Source of the DNA: Candidula unifasciata | Lineage: Eukaryota; Mollusca; Gastropoda; Stylommatophora; Geomitridae | DNA length: 64,000 nucleotides | NCBI GenBank assembly: GCA_905116865.2 | Contig: CAJHNH020001606.1 | Coordinates: 67,001 to 131,000, forward strand | Direction: 5' to 3' | Part shown: positions 1 through 12,760 of the stretch, in pieces | Layout: the number at the start of each line of letters is the position of its first letter | How positions within the stretch are numbered: position 1 is the first letter of the stretch | Notes under the pieces: model-generated | Told to the model about the DNA's origin: nothing | Databases searched by the model: none | What the model saw: the letters and a program-made list of their open reading frames with translations, nothing else | Position numbers and translations under genes: made by a program

Positions 1-84
1 CAAGTCACTCTTTGCCTCTTCACTAATTGTTGACTAACAGTATAATTATGTATTGTAGAAGTACACTAATAATATTAATCCTCA

Positions 85-482
85 ACCATTTGTCTTATGC
101 TTCGCGAACACTGGCTGTAAACTCTTGCAGAAACTTCTGGTTGTTCATCGACTTCTTATGCAAATTTGCAGTTGTACGGTCTGTGTTAATTTTTGTAAAT
201 TGGCTTCTGCTTCACGAACATTGACTGTAAACTCTGGCAGAAACTTCTGGTTGTTTATCGGCTTCTTATGCATATTTGCAGTTGTACGGTCTGTGTTAAT
301 TTTTGTAAATTGGCTTTTGCTTTGCGAACACTGGCTGTAAACTCTGGCAGAAACTTCTGGTTGTTCATTTACTTCTTATGCATATTTGCAGTTGTACGGT
401 CTGTGTTAATTTTTGTAAATTGGCTTTTGCTTTTGCGAACACTGGCTGTAAACTCTGGCAGAAACTTCTGGTTGTTTATCTA
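85..482. repeat. 110-bp tandem repeat, about 3.6 copies
   Basis: The block containing gcgaacactggctgtaaact recurs at about 104, 214, 324 and 435, a period of 110-111 bases with few substitutions. The open frames over it are by-products of the repeat. Confidence 0.9.
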
Positions 483-1438
483 ATTCTGGGCTTAAGTCTT
501 GTTCCAGACACTGTTTTAAACAACGAGATCCGGCATTTATATTGGAAATTTTTGTATTTGATATGTGTATGTTGCACAGCATTTGCAGTTATATGGCCTT
601 TTTTAATTTGCTTTCATTACCTTTGAAATTATATACCATTCATGATACTTATACGCGTTGTTGCATGCAATATTCAGAAATATGTGTGATGTATTTTTAA
701 ACAGTTAAAAAAAATTGCAATAAGGAATTGATTTCATCCAGCAAGATGAAACTGGACAAATTTGTGTGTGCTGTTTGTACCTTAAGGATAAATATTTAGT
801 AGTGCTATAAGTACTGGTAATAAAACTGCTCTGGGTGAAAAGCTGTTGCACATATCAATTTCATAATGACTGTTCTTTTTTTTTAATTATTATTAAATAA
901 GAGTATAATTATATGTTGTAGTAGTCTACTAATAGTAATAATAGCCACCAATAATTTATATTAATGTTATATATGACATGTGTATGTTTCACAGCAGTAT
1001 TTTTATGCGCTAAATTTGATGAATGCCAAATGTCACCCCCCCCCTTTTTCAGGCTTCTCTGATGCAACAATACCCTCTTAGCACTGATACTTCTTTACTT
1101 TTGCTGGAATAACTTTCAGTTTATATCCAAAAGTTATTGATGTTTATGTTCATGTTGACTGTAGCAAAAGCATTTTTGTTTGTCTGTAAGAGCCTTTATT
1201 GTTATATTTAAAAAGCACACTTATTTACCTTAAAAATGACTATAGTTCTATAAAATATGTCGAAAATTATTGAAACTGTAGTTTAATTTGTGTATGCATC
1301 TCCTAGATAAAAACTGTGGACGCAGAGGGACTCCATTCTTGCACAAGAACAGGAATCCCTGTTGACCTGTTTGGCCTATATATAGAGAAGGCCGTGACTA
1401 CCATTATTCTCAGTTCTATGTAGGTGACCCTGTCTTTT
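483..1438. other. Unassigned AT-rich stretch
   Basis: No coding frame, repeat or known element was recognised here beyond short homopolymers. Confidence 0.5.
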
Positions 1439-1984
1439 TGTCCTCCTCCTCCTCCTCCTCCTTCCTCTTCTTCTTCTTCTTCTTCTTCTTCTTCTTCTTC
1501 TTCTTCTTCTTCTTCTTTTCTTCTTCTTCTTCTTCTTCTTCTTCTTCTTCTTCTTCTTCTTCTTCTTCTTCTTCTTCTTCTTCTTCTTCTTCTTCTTCTT
1601 CTTCTCTTCTTCTTCTTCTCTTCTTCTTTCTTCTTCTTCTTCTTCTTCTTCTTCTTCTTCTTCTTCTTCTGCTGCTGCTTCTCCTCCTCCTCCCTTCTCC
1701 TTCTCCTCCTTCTTCTTCTTCTTCTTCTTCTTCTTCTTCTTCTTCTTCTTCTTCTTCTTCTTCTTCTTCTTCTGCTGCTGCTGCGCTGCTGCTGCTGCTG
1801 CTGCTGCTCCTCTTCTTCTTCTTCTTCTTCTTCTTCTTCTTCTTTCTTCTTCTTCTTCTTCTTCTTCTTCTCTTCTTCTTCTTCTGCTCTTCTTCTTCTT
1901 GCTGCTGCTTCTTCTTCTTCTTCTTCTTCTTCTTCTTCTTCTTCTTCTTCTTCTTCTTCTTCTTTTTCTTCTTCTTCTTCTTTG
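1439..1984. repeat. Polypyrimidine microsatellite, (TTC)n with CTG and CTC interruptions
   Basis: About 540 bases of nearly pure pyrimidine on the + strand. It is dominated by TTC and broken by short CTG blocks (near 1,670, 1,773-1,808 and 1,900). Low-complexity Ser, Leu, Phe, Glu, Lys and Arg frames on both strands are artefacts. Confidence 0.97.
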
Positions 1985-2895
1985 CATTCAGTTTCGTATG
2001 CGCAGATCAGACTATGACTTGGGTTTGCTTCTACGAACTCGCATGTCAGCTGCAGATCCCGCATGGTTCCCCACAGCCTGCTCTGTAAACTTTGCTCTTA
2101 AGGCTAGTTTTTTTTCTCCGAAGTTGTAGGTAGAGTGGGCAGGTCTGCAAAATGTGCACAGGGGTTTGTGGTCCTGTGTGACAGTCACACTTGGAGACTG
2201 TACAGTCTTTATTTTATGTATGTTGTAATTGAGCCTGCAGTGTCCTGTTCGAAGACATCACGACGTACCTGGCATACCCCGGTATACTCTGTATCCTGCA
2301 GCAAATATCTTAAGGCTGCAATGATCACATAGAAGTCAGGAAAAGCAGCAATCATAACAAAGGCAGATATACACACAGCAAATACTGAGCTACTATAGTC
2401 ACAAAGCACGATCAGAAAACAGAAGCTAACATAGTCACGACGCCGATGAGGGAGGAATAAAATGAATTATGTAGAAGGATTAGTAGAAAAGGAAGAAATA
2501 GCAGCATTAAAAAAGAACTTTACAAATTTGTACAATGCCGCAAGAAGAATAAATTTAATTAGGTAATGGAAAAGTTCTCACCATTATTAAAGATCACGTG
2601 AACGGAAGCGCTGAGGGCTGTGTGGAACTTCTGAAAAGTCACCCCTTTCTCCCCCTGCCATCCCATCCCTCTTTTCAGCCTGCAAAAATAAAGCTAGATG
2701 TCAACTGTATGAAGACATCTAAAGGTGAAATTAGGTATTACATGTTTGATAGGAAAGTCTCTGATAGATAGTATCCTTTAGGACGCTGTTTAACTAACAT
2801 AAACACTGAATTACTGCACTTATTATTTAGTAGCGTGAACTGAAGTGAGATTTTTTTCTCTCCTTCTTTTCTCTTCTCCTGGGATGCCTCGCGGC
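1985..2895. other. Unassigned stretch
   Basis: Non-repetitive sequence with no supportable gene or recognisable element. Confidence 0.45.
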
Positions 2896-3092
2896 ATCAA
2901 GGCGGGAACAGATGTCTGGAGCTCTTTTGTTCGCTTCATATAAAGTACTTTTCCGTGTCTTTGATATTTCCATATTCTGCGTGGTCGACTTCTGTGTTAT
3001 TTGTCGCTTCATCTGTATAACATTGTTCTCGGTGGTGCCCTGTCTGATGCCAATCTTGTTACATGGCCAAACCATTTGATTTGTTTTCTGCC
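2895..3092 (-). pseudogene. LINE ORF2 C-terminal relic
   Basis: Read on the minus strand, IKWFGHVTR is followed, after frame breaks, by RSRPRRIW. This is the order seen in the C-terminal tail of APE-type non-LTR retrotransposon polyproteins (WxGHxxR, then RGRPxxxW). Several stops and frameshifts make it a dead fragment. Its first 44 bases are duplicated about 51 bases downstream (3,100-3,143). Confidence 0.6.
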
Positions 3093-3233
3093 TTTAAAGT
3101 CCCAATCTAGTTACATAGCCAGACCATTTGATATGTTGTCTACCTATAAAGTTCACTATTTTACTGGAGAGAGTGATATCTGATAAACGATGAAGTATTA
3201 CAAATGTTTACCTAGCAGTGTAGATAGAGTTGG

Positions 3234-3306
<73 letters not shown>
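3234..3306. repeat. (GA)n microsatellite
   Basis: An uninterrupted GA run of about 70 bases, then agaagagg. Confidence 0.98.
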
Positions 3307-3310
<4 letters not shown>

Positions 3311-3605
3311 AGCATGTAGATACCAAGGATATACAATTAGTCGATGTTTACTACCTGCTTGTTAGAGAAGCAGTGGGGGTATAGTCTCCGCCCCCCCCCT
3401 CCCTTTCCCCTCCCCAGATCCCACCAAAGTTGGGCTCGGAACCCACATGGGAAAAAATCATCATCCACTGTCTGAAGTAATCTCTGAGAAATTTAATAAA
3501 GATATTTGAAGTTTTATTTGCAAAACATTGAATTTGATCTTTCAAAGGTAAAAATGTGATCTACAGATGGGTATATGTGATTTGCTGAAGGGTGACTTTG
3601 ATTTA

Positions 3606-3687
3606 CAAATATATATATGTGTATATGTATATATGTATATATGTATATAAATGTATAAATATATATATGTATATTTATTTGTGTGTG

Positions 3688-3719
<32 letters not shown>

Positions 3720-3742
3720 TGCGTGCGTGTGTGTGTGTGTAA
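3606..3742. repeat. TATG / TG / TGCG microsatellite
   Basis: ATATGT units give way to TG and then GCGT units. Confidence 0.95.
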
Positions 3743-4384
3743 AGCTGAATTAAGTAGGTAACTCTTGTAGATCACGACTCAGACTAGGATTGGATAGCTG
3801 AGAGGATGGACAGAAACTGATGTACGTTTTCGAGGAAGAAAACAGAAGAACCATACACTTTTTGTATGTTTGCGTTTCGTAATAGTTCCTCCTCTTCATG
3901 TTTTTGATTTTTTTTTCCAAAATTCGTTTCTTTCTGATTTTCCTAGTTGATTATAATTCCTCGATTTATATGCATTGGTCGAAACGTTCAGTTGTATTTT
4001 ACGCGTGTTTTCCTTCCTCTTCCTCCCTGCGTCTTTCTTTGTCTTTCTGGTCACGCTTTGCATTGTGTTGTTAGTCTGCCAGTAACCAGTTCGGTGTAGA
4101 AATTGAACCAAGCAAACACCGGGTATATTGATATGCAACGCATGCCAGGGTAGCTTGACTTAAACTGTCTGCTACATCAGACTGCAGCAATTACACTGGA
4201 ACAGCAAGTTGATCAGCTGCATTCAGGAACCTTCAGTGGCAGCAGATCTTGCGGCATGCAGACAGGAGACTGGATAGAACAGCTTTTCCCAGCGTGGGGC
4301 CAATGCCACACATGGTGGGGAGTGGGGGTGGGGTGGGTGGGGGTGGGGGAGGGTTGGATTCAAAATGGACTCGTTCAGAATTTA
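3743..4384. other. Unassigned stretch
   Basis: No supported gene. It includes a G-rich block at 4,315-4,350. Confidence 0.45.
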
Positions 4385-4515
4385 AGTTACTTAGGAAAAA
4401 AAAGTAAAGGATCCTTTTCCACGCCTTTAGGCGTATAGGGCATATAGGGCTAGACCTATATTTTTTATAGACCAATCGGCACAAGATGGATGATGTGGTA
4501 AGCATCACGCCAAGT
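4385..4515 (-). mobile_element. SINE A, 3' fragment
   Basis: The minus strand carries the family A 3' half (accaatcggcac, cctatatttttt, acgcctttaggcgt, ggatcctttt on the plus strand). It matches the end of the copy at 7,590-7,880. Confidence 0.8.
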
Positions 4516-4854
4516 TACTTAGTGGACACATGCATTTTAGAAAAGCTTGGGTGGGACATGGCGCCCAAAAAAAGTTCTGTGAAACACTGGGCAAGAACGT
4601 TTATAAGATCTTAAACCAAGAAGTCGCCACATACGTCTACCAAGCTGTGTCGCAGCTGAGCACGTATTCCACAGGTTCCCAGACTATTTCGCCCATTGCC
4701 CCGTTTCTAGTAGAAACTTCCCCCAGTGCCCCCTCTCCCTGGAAATCACAATCATCATCATGTGCCATGACGTTGAAAATAGGCGGTCATGAGTCGTCAC
4801 CTTATGCGATCAGCAGAATCACTGATATGTTTTTCACTTGTCTGTTTTACCCCT

Positions 4855-4855
<1 letters not shown>

Positions 4856-4927
<72 letters not shown>
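4856..4927. repeat. (CT)n microsatellite
   Basis: A CT run of about 70 bases. Confidence 0.98.
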
Positions 4928-4930
<3 letters not shown>

Positions 4931-5274
4931 AATCTTTATCAATTGTCAGCAGGTTGTCGAGTCTAAACCTTTTGAGACGCCGCAACCCTCCCACGGCAAC
5001 TTACTGATGTGAATCGTTGTCTCTTACTGAATCATTGAAGAAAACAATCGGAGCTAATAAACTGAAATGCTACACAACAATTCTCACAGTACCATGGGCC
5101 GAAAGAAGACAAATGACTACCGCAGTAGTTCCCGTGATCTCTCAGTACCTGGGGTTTTGTAAGATTTAGCATCTTTGCCGTGTGGGTTCCAAAGTTAAAT
5201 TTTTTGAAAGTGAAAAGAGGAAAGGGATGGACGAAATTACATTCATTGCTTTTTTTTTAAAAAAAAAACAGGTA

Positions 5275-5400
5275 TTGTGGCTTTAGTGCATCGGAACTGG
5301 AACACACCGCTTGCTGTTGAAGATGGGGACGGAGCGCTTATGGAAGTGTCCCGAGTGCTGTGATGTCGGTTCTTAATTCAGCATTCAACGTTCAGTGGCT
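5275..5400 (+). mobile_element. SINE C fragment
   Basis: Shares aagatggggacggagcgctt, gtcccgagtgctgtgatgt and ttcttaattcagcattcaa with about nine other places in the window. It is an interspersed repeat whose complete length is not defined here. Confidence 0.75.
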
Positions 5401-6030
5401 TTAGCAGGTTCTGTTTTGTTACTATATGGATACACAGCTTTCCATTTCTTCCTGAGTTTAATGTTTTCTATTTTGTTTTTACAGATGATTCTCATAGTGG
5501 ATATCTAGCCGCACTTTATAGGCTCGATATCCATGTGATCTTTTGAGACTGGTCTGCTTAGAAGTCATCAAAGTATTCACGCTAAATGTTTGTGTGATCT
5601 TTAATGGTAGCGATAACTTACCCGAGATATTTTTTTAACCTATCTGACAGTTATTTTTAACTGACTAGTTTCCTTGCGAGGCAATAATGGTCTCTGAACA
5701 TTTTTTTGGCTGCTGTTTATTTTGTCTGTGCTACTAGACAGTCAGAGTATATTTTATTTGTTCTTTTGTACACGTTCTAACGTCTTTATGTGTGTTTGTT
5801 TCCAACTGTTTACACACAATTCTATCACTCTTCGTTGAGAATTGAAGAAAAAAGTGTGTGGGAAATACAAGACGTTTTGAGCAGCATTTATCCTGAGTGG
5901 CACTCAGATCTATTTGAGTGATGCAGATAGTAGGTAAAATATATGAATTGTATTATATTATCTTTTTATCTCTATTTCCTGCACATCCTCCCTTTTCCCT
6001 TCTCTTCCTACTCTTCCTACGTCTTCCTAT
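5401..6030. other. Unassigned stretch
   Basis: AT-rich, no supported features. Confidence 0.45.
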
Positions 6031-6034
6031 TCCT

Positions 6035-6053
6035 GTTCCTCCCCCTCCTCCTC

Positions 6054-6089
<36 letters not shown>

Positions 6090-6520
6090 GTTGTTGTTGT
6101 TCTTCTTCTTCTTCTTCTTCTTCTTCTTTCTTCTTCTTCTTCTTCTTCTTCTCTTCTTCTTCTTCTTCTTCTTCTTCTTCTTCTTTTTCTTCTTCTTCTT
6201 CTTCTTCTTCTTCTTCTTCTTCTTCTTCTTCTCTTCTCTTCTTCTTCTTCTTCTTCTTTTCTTCTTCTTCTTCTTCTTCTTCTTCTTCTTCTTCTTCTTC
6301 TTCTTCTTCTCTTCTTCTTCTTCTTTCTTCTTCTTCTTCTTCTTCTTCTTCTTCTTCTTCTTCTTCTTTCTTCTTCTTCTTCTTCTTCTTCTTCTTCTTC
6401 TTCTTCTTCTTCTTCTTCTCTTCTTCTTCTTCTTCTTCTTCTTCTTCTCCTTTCTTCTTCTCCTTCTTCTTTCTCCTTCTTTTTCTTCTTTTCCTTTTAT
6501 TTCTTCATTTTTTGCTTCTT
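6035..6520. repeat. (TTG)n then (TTC)n polypyrimidine tract
   Basis: A TTG block of about 50 bases is followed by about 420 bases of TTC with occasional slippage. Confidence 0.97.
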
Positions 6521-6533
6521 CCTCATTAGACCG

Positions 6534-6845
6534 CCAGTTCTCAAACATTTGACCCCGTAACTGATTCTGCATTAGACTATCAGTTTTCAAACATATGACC
6601 CCACGTGTGTTTTGCTTTTACATTAGACCATCACTTCTCAAACATTTGACCCCACGTGTGTTTTGCTTTTACATTAGACCATCACTTCTCAAACATTTGA
6701 CCCCACGTGTGTTTTGCTTTTACATTAGACCATCACTTCTCAAACATATGACCCCACGTGTGTTTTGCTTTTACATTAGACCATCACTTCTCAAACATTT
6801 GACCCCACGAATGTTTTGCTTCTGCATTACACCATCCGTTCTCTA
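6534..6845. repeat. 51-bp tandem repeat, six copies
   Basis: The ccccacgtgtgttttgc block recurs every 51 bases (6,601, 6,652, 6,703 and so on). The period is divisible by three, so an open frame with a 17-residue repeat appears, but outer copies diverge and the frame has no independent coding support. Each unit contains ttctcaaacatttgacccc, which resembles hAT transposon ends. Confidence 0.92.
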
Positions 6846-7127
6846 TAGACCATCTATAGAAGAAGACAAATATAAAATGTTTCATATTAAATATAAAATG
6901 TTTCACTCGACGATGAATATTATAAGAAATTTGCCTGTGTGAATTGAGATAAGGGGGAGGTACTTCTTAAGAAACTTCAACGTCACTACTGATGAATTGA
7001 TATGAAAGACGACCAGTCAGCAAATTAACCATAAATTCTGTGAAAGTTGTGACGTGATCACTAGAAACTAATATAAGAATACAAAGGACAGATACAGATA
7101 GTATGCTTTAACAGAAGTTAACTCGCA

Positions 7128-7240
<113 letters not shown>

Positions 7241-7589
7241 TTATCTCTATCCGAAACAGTCAATCTACTTTTTAAAAGTAGGCAATTAGAAGCAAAAAGG
7301 ACGGTGACGGGGTGTAAAGAGAGAATCTCTACAAATAATGGTAGGTTGCAATGCATCTGCCACTGTGTTTGGAAATATTACGTAAGATGACATAATGTCT
7401 TCCATAGTTGGACTCTCGTACCGTTATCTAAAAGCCACAGGACAGTTTTTTGTTTCTGCACCTTTCCTTGAATCCTGGTACGTCGATGATTGTAAAACGC
7501 GTTATGCGATGTCTGAGACACTGTTCTTGGAAGTCGATTCTGTTACCCTTAATCATCTGCAATTTTGTCATACGATTCCCACCAAATGG

Positions 7590-7880
7590 GAGTCTCCATG
7601 GCGTTGGCAGCTAGACGCCCGCCTGCGGAATGGACGGTCGTGGGTTCGCGTCCAGATGGAGCCAAACTTTTTTTTTGGTCAAAAAAAACAACAAAAAAAA
7701 ACAACTGAATTCCAGGTCGACCTAGCCTTGAGCGGGTACCAGCTGCAGTCCCGGGAAGTAAAGGCGGCCGGTGTGATTCTGACCACATCACCCACTAAGT
7801 GCCAATTGGTCTATAAAAATATAGGTCTAGCCCTATATGCCGTATACGCCTTAAGGCGTGGAAAAGGGATCCTTTAATAT
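7590..7880 (+). mobile_element. SINE A, nearly complete copy
   Basis: It has a tRNA-like head with a B-box-like ggttcgcgtcc, an A-rich linker and a body with gaccacatcacccactaagt, ttggtctataaaaatatagg and cgccttaaggcgtgg. It ends ggatccttta. This is the best reference copy for the family in this window. Confidence 0.88.
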
Positions 7881-8034
7881 TCCACCATATAATCACTGAT
7901 AAAATATATGCAGAGTAATCCATATTGAGTCCAACATTGAGTTGGGGATCCTAGAAAGGCATATTAAACGTCAACGTGAAATGTCAACAGAAAAGAACCG
8001 CTTGTCAATTAATCAATTAACAGTCTGCTGGAAC

Positions 8035-8215
8035 AGAAAGCCGACACTCAACACGCAGGGGAAGGATGAGACGGATATACAATCAGTTACTGGTAATATC
8101 GGGATTGGAACTCTTCACTTGCTGTGCTGTAGATGGGGATTTGGCACTTATGGGAGTGTCCCGAAATGGCAGTTGATGTCGATTCTTAATTCACCATTCA
8201 ATAAAATATTGTTTA
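8035..8215 (+). mobile_element. SINE C fragment
   Basis: Contains gagacggatatacaatcagt, tgctgtagatgggg, ttatgggagtgtcccg and gtcgattcttaattca, shared with the copies at 53.5 and 54.6 kb. Confidence 0.8.
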
Positions 8216-8479
8216 ATCAGAAACGCATCACACTATTAATGCATTAAAGGGCAGACAGAATTTCTCGTATAATTTATCGGACAAAAGTATTAATTTATTT
8301 GTGTGTGTGTGTGTTTGTGTGTGTGTGTCTGTATATGTTTGTGTGTGTTTGTGTGTGTGCGGGTTGAAAATTTTTTTTTTTCAAATTGAATAATTCTCTT
8401 TACAAAAGGAATCTTTAATTTTATATCACAACTAATAGAAGCATTTGATGCTTTTGATTGTAATATACTTATGTTAATA

Positions 8480-8585
8480 TATGTTAGGTTGAGTTGAGAG
8501 TTGGCATCACAGCACTCGGGGCATTCCCAGACGCGCTCCGTCCCTATCATCAGCAGCCAGAGTTCCAGTGCTAATACTAATCTTA
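8480..8585 (-). mobile_element. SINE C fragment
   Basis: The plus strand shows the family complement: gttggcatcacagcactcgg, gcgctccgtccctatcatca. Confidence 0.78.
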
Positions 8586-10035
8586 TAATGACATATATGC
8601 ATATATAACAACTGAGCGCCACGGTTTTATTACACACCTTTCCGTCTTTCCGGGCGATAGTGTTGTATTATGCTATGGGGAGGCATGGGACTCAATGACG
8701 ATAGCTGTTAAGACAGATCTTCCACAATTTTAGCAAGGGATTTCAGGACCGTTGTTGTCAACATTTGTGTTTAGTGTGTTTCTTCTCATTTGCTCAGCTC
8801 TCATCCTTTCTGCAATCATTATTTTTTCCTTCATTCTCATTCCCTTCCTGATGTGACCCCTCCACACAACTCGGTCCATGGCATTTTGTTCTCGCGAGTC
8901 CGCCTCAGTACCTGTATCATTCATATCCCGCTTGCGCACTCTTTACATCGCAGTAAAGGTCAGTCTGGACATCGTCTACCCATTTTTAATTCACCATAGC
9001 GGATGTCCTTTGGGATTCTGCCATCCTGCATTCACCAGGTCACATTTCTATTGAACATGTGTTGTTTCTTTTTCTCATTACCACTGTTCATTTTCTTAAG
9101 TTTAACGCTTCTGTTAATCCAAGTATTTTTTATTACATTTCAACGACATCGTTTTCGTAGTTTGGTCGATTCCATTAACATAGTTTTTTTTTTTTTTTCT
9201 AGTAAAGTAAAATGGAGGACCTTTTTTTCTTTCTACTGATGAGACAAACGCATGTATATTGGTCGACAATGTGACGTGGTCTTGTTCCCATTCTTTGTAT
9301 TTCATACCGCCCCTCACCCTACCTACACCTTGACATTTCAGTATGTAATTCCTAGATCGTAGTTTCGAGCGAGTCCTCACCAGACTTGGCCCGCGCGTCG
9401 ACATAACCGCGGCAAATCTGTGTGCTGGAATAGCTGACGAGCGGGTCTCGGGGCTGTGCCACTGTTGTTGACTCGCTCCCCCTGTCTGTCGCGCAGAGCC
9501 AGCCTGTGATATGTCTCTCAAGGGCTCATTCCTGCATGCCACCACACGGGCATGCTCGTCAGTAACAAGTGGATTATGGAGACACTTCTCCCTGACGTCC
9601 GGTAGGAGTATTCTTCTGAAATTAGAGGTTAGTTGGTTAGTTAGTGTTCTAATGCGATGATAAACAAGACGATGTTGATTTCCAAAAAATAATACATAAC
9701 GTAAATTCACTTTATTCCCCCCCCCCCCCGCCTTTTCTTTCCCGATTAAATAGTAATAGTTTGTTCCTTAATCGCAATCTTGTATAAAGCAAACGTTGCA
9801 ACGTTCGGTACCCATTCTTCCGTTGGGCGCTGACTGAATTGAAATACTTTTACACACACAAATAAAATTCTGGTGCGGATTAAATCTTTTGTAAGCACGT
9901 TTTTTTTTCTACAAAGAATGAAAAAACGTGCCGGTGCTCACCACATAGTGAATTTCATATTATTACTGCAACCAAATGTGCCTAAAAAGGTGTCTGTTGG
10001 CTCTCCGATGTAGAGGTTAGATAACACACCCTTTT
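8586..10035. other. Unassigned stretch
   Basis: No gene supported. A long minus-strand frame (9,114-9,710) has no recognisable domain and is treated as chance. A poly-C run lies at 9,717-9,729. Confidence 0.4.
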
Positions 10036-10039
10036 ACAG

Positions 10040-10145
10040 AAAAAAAAAAAAAAAAGGATGGCTTTGTTCGGATTTGAACCTACGACATTCGGATCCCCGG
10101 GCGATCCTCTAGCCGCTGTACCACGACAGCTCACAGTTCTCTTTA
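10040..10145 (-). mobile_element. SINE A tRNA-like head
   Basis: The minus strand gives a tRNA-like segment (gtcgtggtacagcggctaga; aggttcaaatccg) of the same layout as the head at 7.6 kb. Confidence 0.72.
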
Positions 10146-10184
10146 TATACTGTAACATTTTTGTCAGGATTGGTTTTTCTCAAG

Positions 10185-10410
10185 TTTTCTTCTTCTTCTT
10201 CTTCTTCTTTTCTTCTCTTCTTCTTCTCTTCTTTTCTTTTTTTCTTTTTCTTCTTTTTTTCTTCTTCTTCTTCTTCTTCTTCTTCTTCTCTTTCTTTTTT
10301 TTCTTCTTTTCTTTTTCTTCTCTTTTTCTTTCTTTTCTTCTTCTTTTTCTTCTTTTTTTTCTTCTCTCTTTTCTTTTCTCTCCTTTTTTCTTTTCTCTCC
10401 TTTTTTTAAA
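10185..10410. repeat. (TTC)n/(TTTTC)n polypyrimidine tract
   Basis: Low-complexity T and C only; frames across it are artefacts. Confidence 0.95.
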
Positions 10411-11490
10411 AACTTTGCTCTCCCTTTTTTCTTTATAAAACGCAGGATATATTGCTGACGGCAAAGACAAATAAATAAAAAAAAGTGACAGAAAAAAAAT
10501 GTAAGAATGAAAAAAAAAAATCTAGACGAAAGACATATTTTATAGTATGAAAAGATAATCCCAGCTGACAAAGACATATTTATAGAAAGAAAAGATATAT
10601 ATTTTTAATGAAAAACTAACTTTCTTGGCTGGGAAAAAAATAGATAGAAACCCAAAAGGTATATTTCTTTGATGGAAAAAATAGGATAGAATGGGAAAAA
10701 ATATTCTAACAGAAACTATATTTAGCAGAGACGGTACGGTAATTTTGGTTTTTAAAAGAAAACCTAAAATTTTTGGGTTTTTAAAAACTTTTAAAGAAAA
10801 TGGTTTTTCAGGACTTGCGCGGGCAACTGGCCCCCCGTTTCTAACCGGGCTCTTTGGGCCGATTTTTAGTGGCACCCATGGGTGAATTTTAAAATACCTT
10901 TTTGATCGGAATTTAAAAATCGACGAAACGATAGGTTTTAAAAAAAGCCAAAAGTTTTTTGAAAAGTTTTGAATTTAAAATTGGGAGCAAAGTTAAAAAC
11001 GCGGATGGCCTTTGATCTGGTTACGCTGATAAACCTTTTCGGCATTTTTTTCAAATACAACTAAAAAGTTAGAGATTTAGTTTAGTAAGGAATGAATCAC
11101 AGCACTCAGGGCATTCCCCTGCGTGCCCGTTTTTCATCTTTAGCAACCCCGAAAAGTTCCCGGACTGATTGACCGATCACACTCTAATTATATGGGCCAT
11201 TCCCTTTCCTTTCCCCTGAAGGGTTAAAAGGGTTTAAAAAAACACAAGAAATGTGTAGAAACCTGGGTGCTCGGTGTTGGAGTGATTGGTTACGTATTCA
11301 GCAGTTGAGCTTGTGTAGAATCACAAACACGTGTAGTTAGTTTGTTTCCTTCACTTAGCGCCCTATAGTTTGGAAATCCCGTTGGTTCCGCGTATACGTT
11401 TGGCAGCAGACCCGTTGCTTGATCTCGGAGTTGTAATTTAAATAGAATGTCTTTTCACTGGAACCCCCGGGGCATAGGAATTAAAAGGGA

Positions 11491-11524
<34 letters not shown>

Positions 11525-12539
11525 ACCCCCCCCCCCCAAAAAAAAGGAGAAAGGGGGTTGGGGAATGAAGTTAGAAAAAAGGGAAGGACAAGGGGAAGGG
11601 GCGCATGCAAAAGCAAAGGATAGAAAAAGAACGGGCTTAAGGAGTTGGGTTTAGGGCCTGCCATTGGGGGTAGAAAAAGGAGAAAAAGCCCAAAAGTATG
11701 GGGGCGCTGGGGCCTTTCCCGTAAGGAGTGGCTAAAAAATGGGTGAAAAATAAACTTGCGGTGTTCAATTTTACAGAAAAAAAAGCTGGGCTAGGTTTTT
11801 CAGGGGCCTGGTAAAGAAAGCACAAAAAAAAAGAAACACACACATATAAACAAAACCGGGTATAAATTTTTGGTTTCTTGTTTTAAACAGTCGGTTTTGC
11901 AGTATTCCGACATATAGTTTACAGGCTTTTATTTCTCTTTTTTTGTCGTTCCTGATATCAAGTTGAGCCCCGTGGCGTGGAAATTTTTGTATTTGTCTTT
12001 CGCTTCGGATGGGCCCGAGTGATCAAATTTTGATTAGTTAATTAGGGAATTTGTACATTCCGTAACAATGCGGTTTTACGTTTAAATTTGTTAGTTAAAA
12101 ATATTGCCAGCATCTATGGTTTCCAAACTTTTGTACTTTTGTTTAAATATAGTAACTTTATTGACATTTTGCGGGAATTTGTTAAAATTTTCCAAAAAGT
12201 ATGGTTTTCACGCCTTTAAAAAATGTAACACCGTAGTTTCAAGTTGGGTTTGTTATTTAATATAACAACTTTATTTAAAATCAGTATTTTGCTGTTTTTA
12301 CATGTGAATTAAAAAAAAAAATGTATTGAGTCATTCACTTGTTGAAAGCGACTAATTAAATTTTCCCCCCATAATGAGCGCTTCTATCTAAGGGGCGAAG
12401 TACCAACAGTCTGAAACAAATAAGGGAAAATCAGTTTTAAAAGGAGCGAAAGCAAAAAACAAGTTCGGAAAAAAAACTAAAGTCCAGCAGTGAATAAAAA
12501 CCAGAAATTTTGCCCGAAATTTTCAGCCTTTTTGGGTGA

Positions 12540-12632
12540 GGAAAAGAAGAAGAAGAAAGAAGAAAAAAGAAGAAGAAAAAAGAAGGAAAAAAGAAGAAGA
12601 AGAAGAAGAAGAAGAAGAAGAAGAAGAAGACA

Positions 12633-12663
<31 letters not shown>

Positions 12664-12760
12664 AAAAGAAGAAGAATCATAAAAAAAGAAGAAGAAGAAA
12701 AAGAAACAAAAATGAAGAAGAAGAAAAAGAAGAAAAAAGAAGAGAAGAAAAAGAAGAAGA
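12540..12760. repeat. (AAG)n microsatellite
   Basis: Purine-only tract of AAG units with A-rich slippage. Confidence 0.95.

Noticed and set aside
1303..2129. Several long ORFs on both strands (Glu/Arg/Lys or Ser/Leu/Phe runs)
   Set aside because: They only translate the TTC microsatellite and have no conserved content.
5918..6590. Overlapping ORFs of about 150-205 codons
   Set aside because: Low-complexity translation of the polypyrimidine tract.
9114..9710. A 198-codon minus-strand ORF
   Set aside because: No recognisable motif, and it includes poly-Lys/Arg from a T run; treated as chance.
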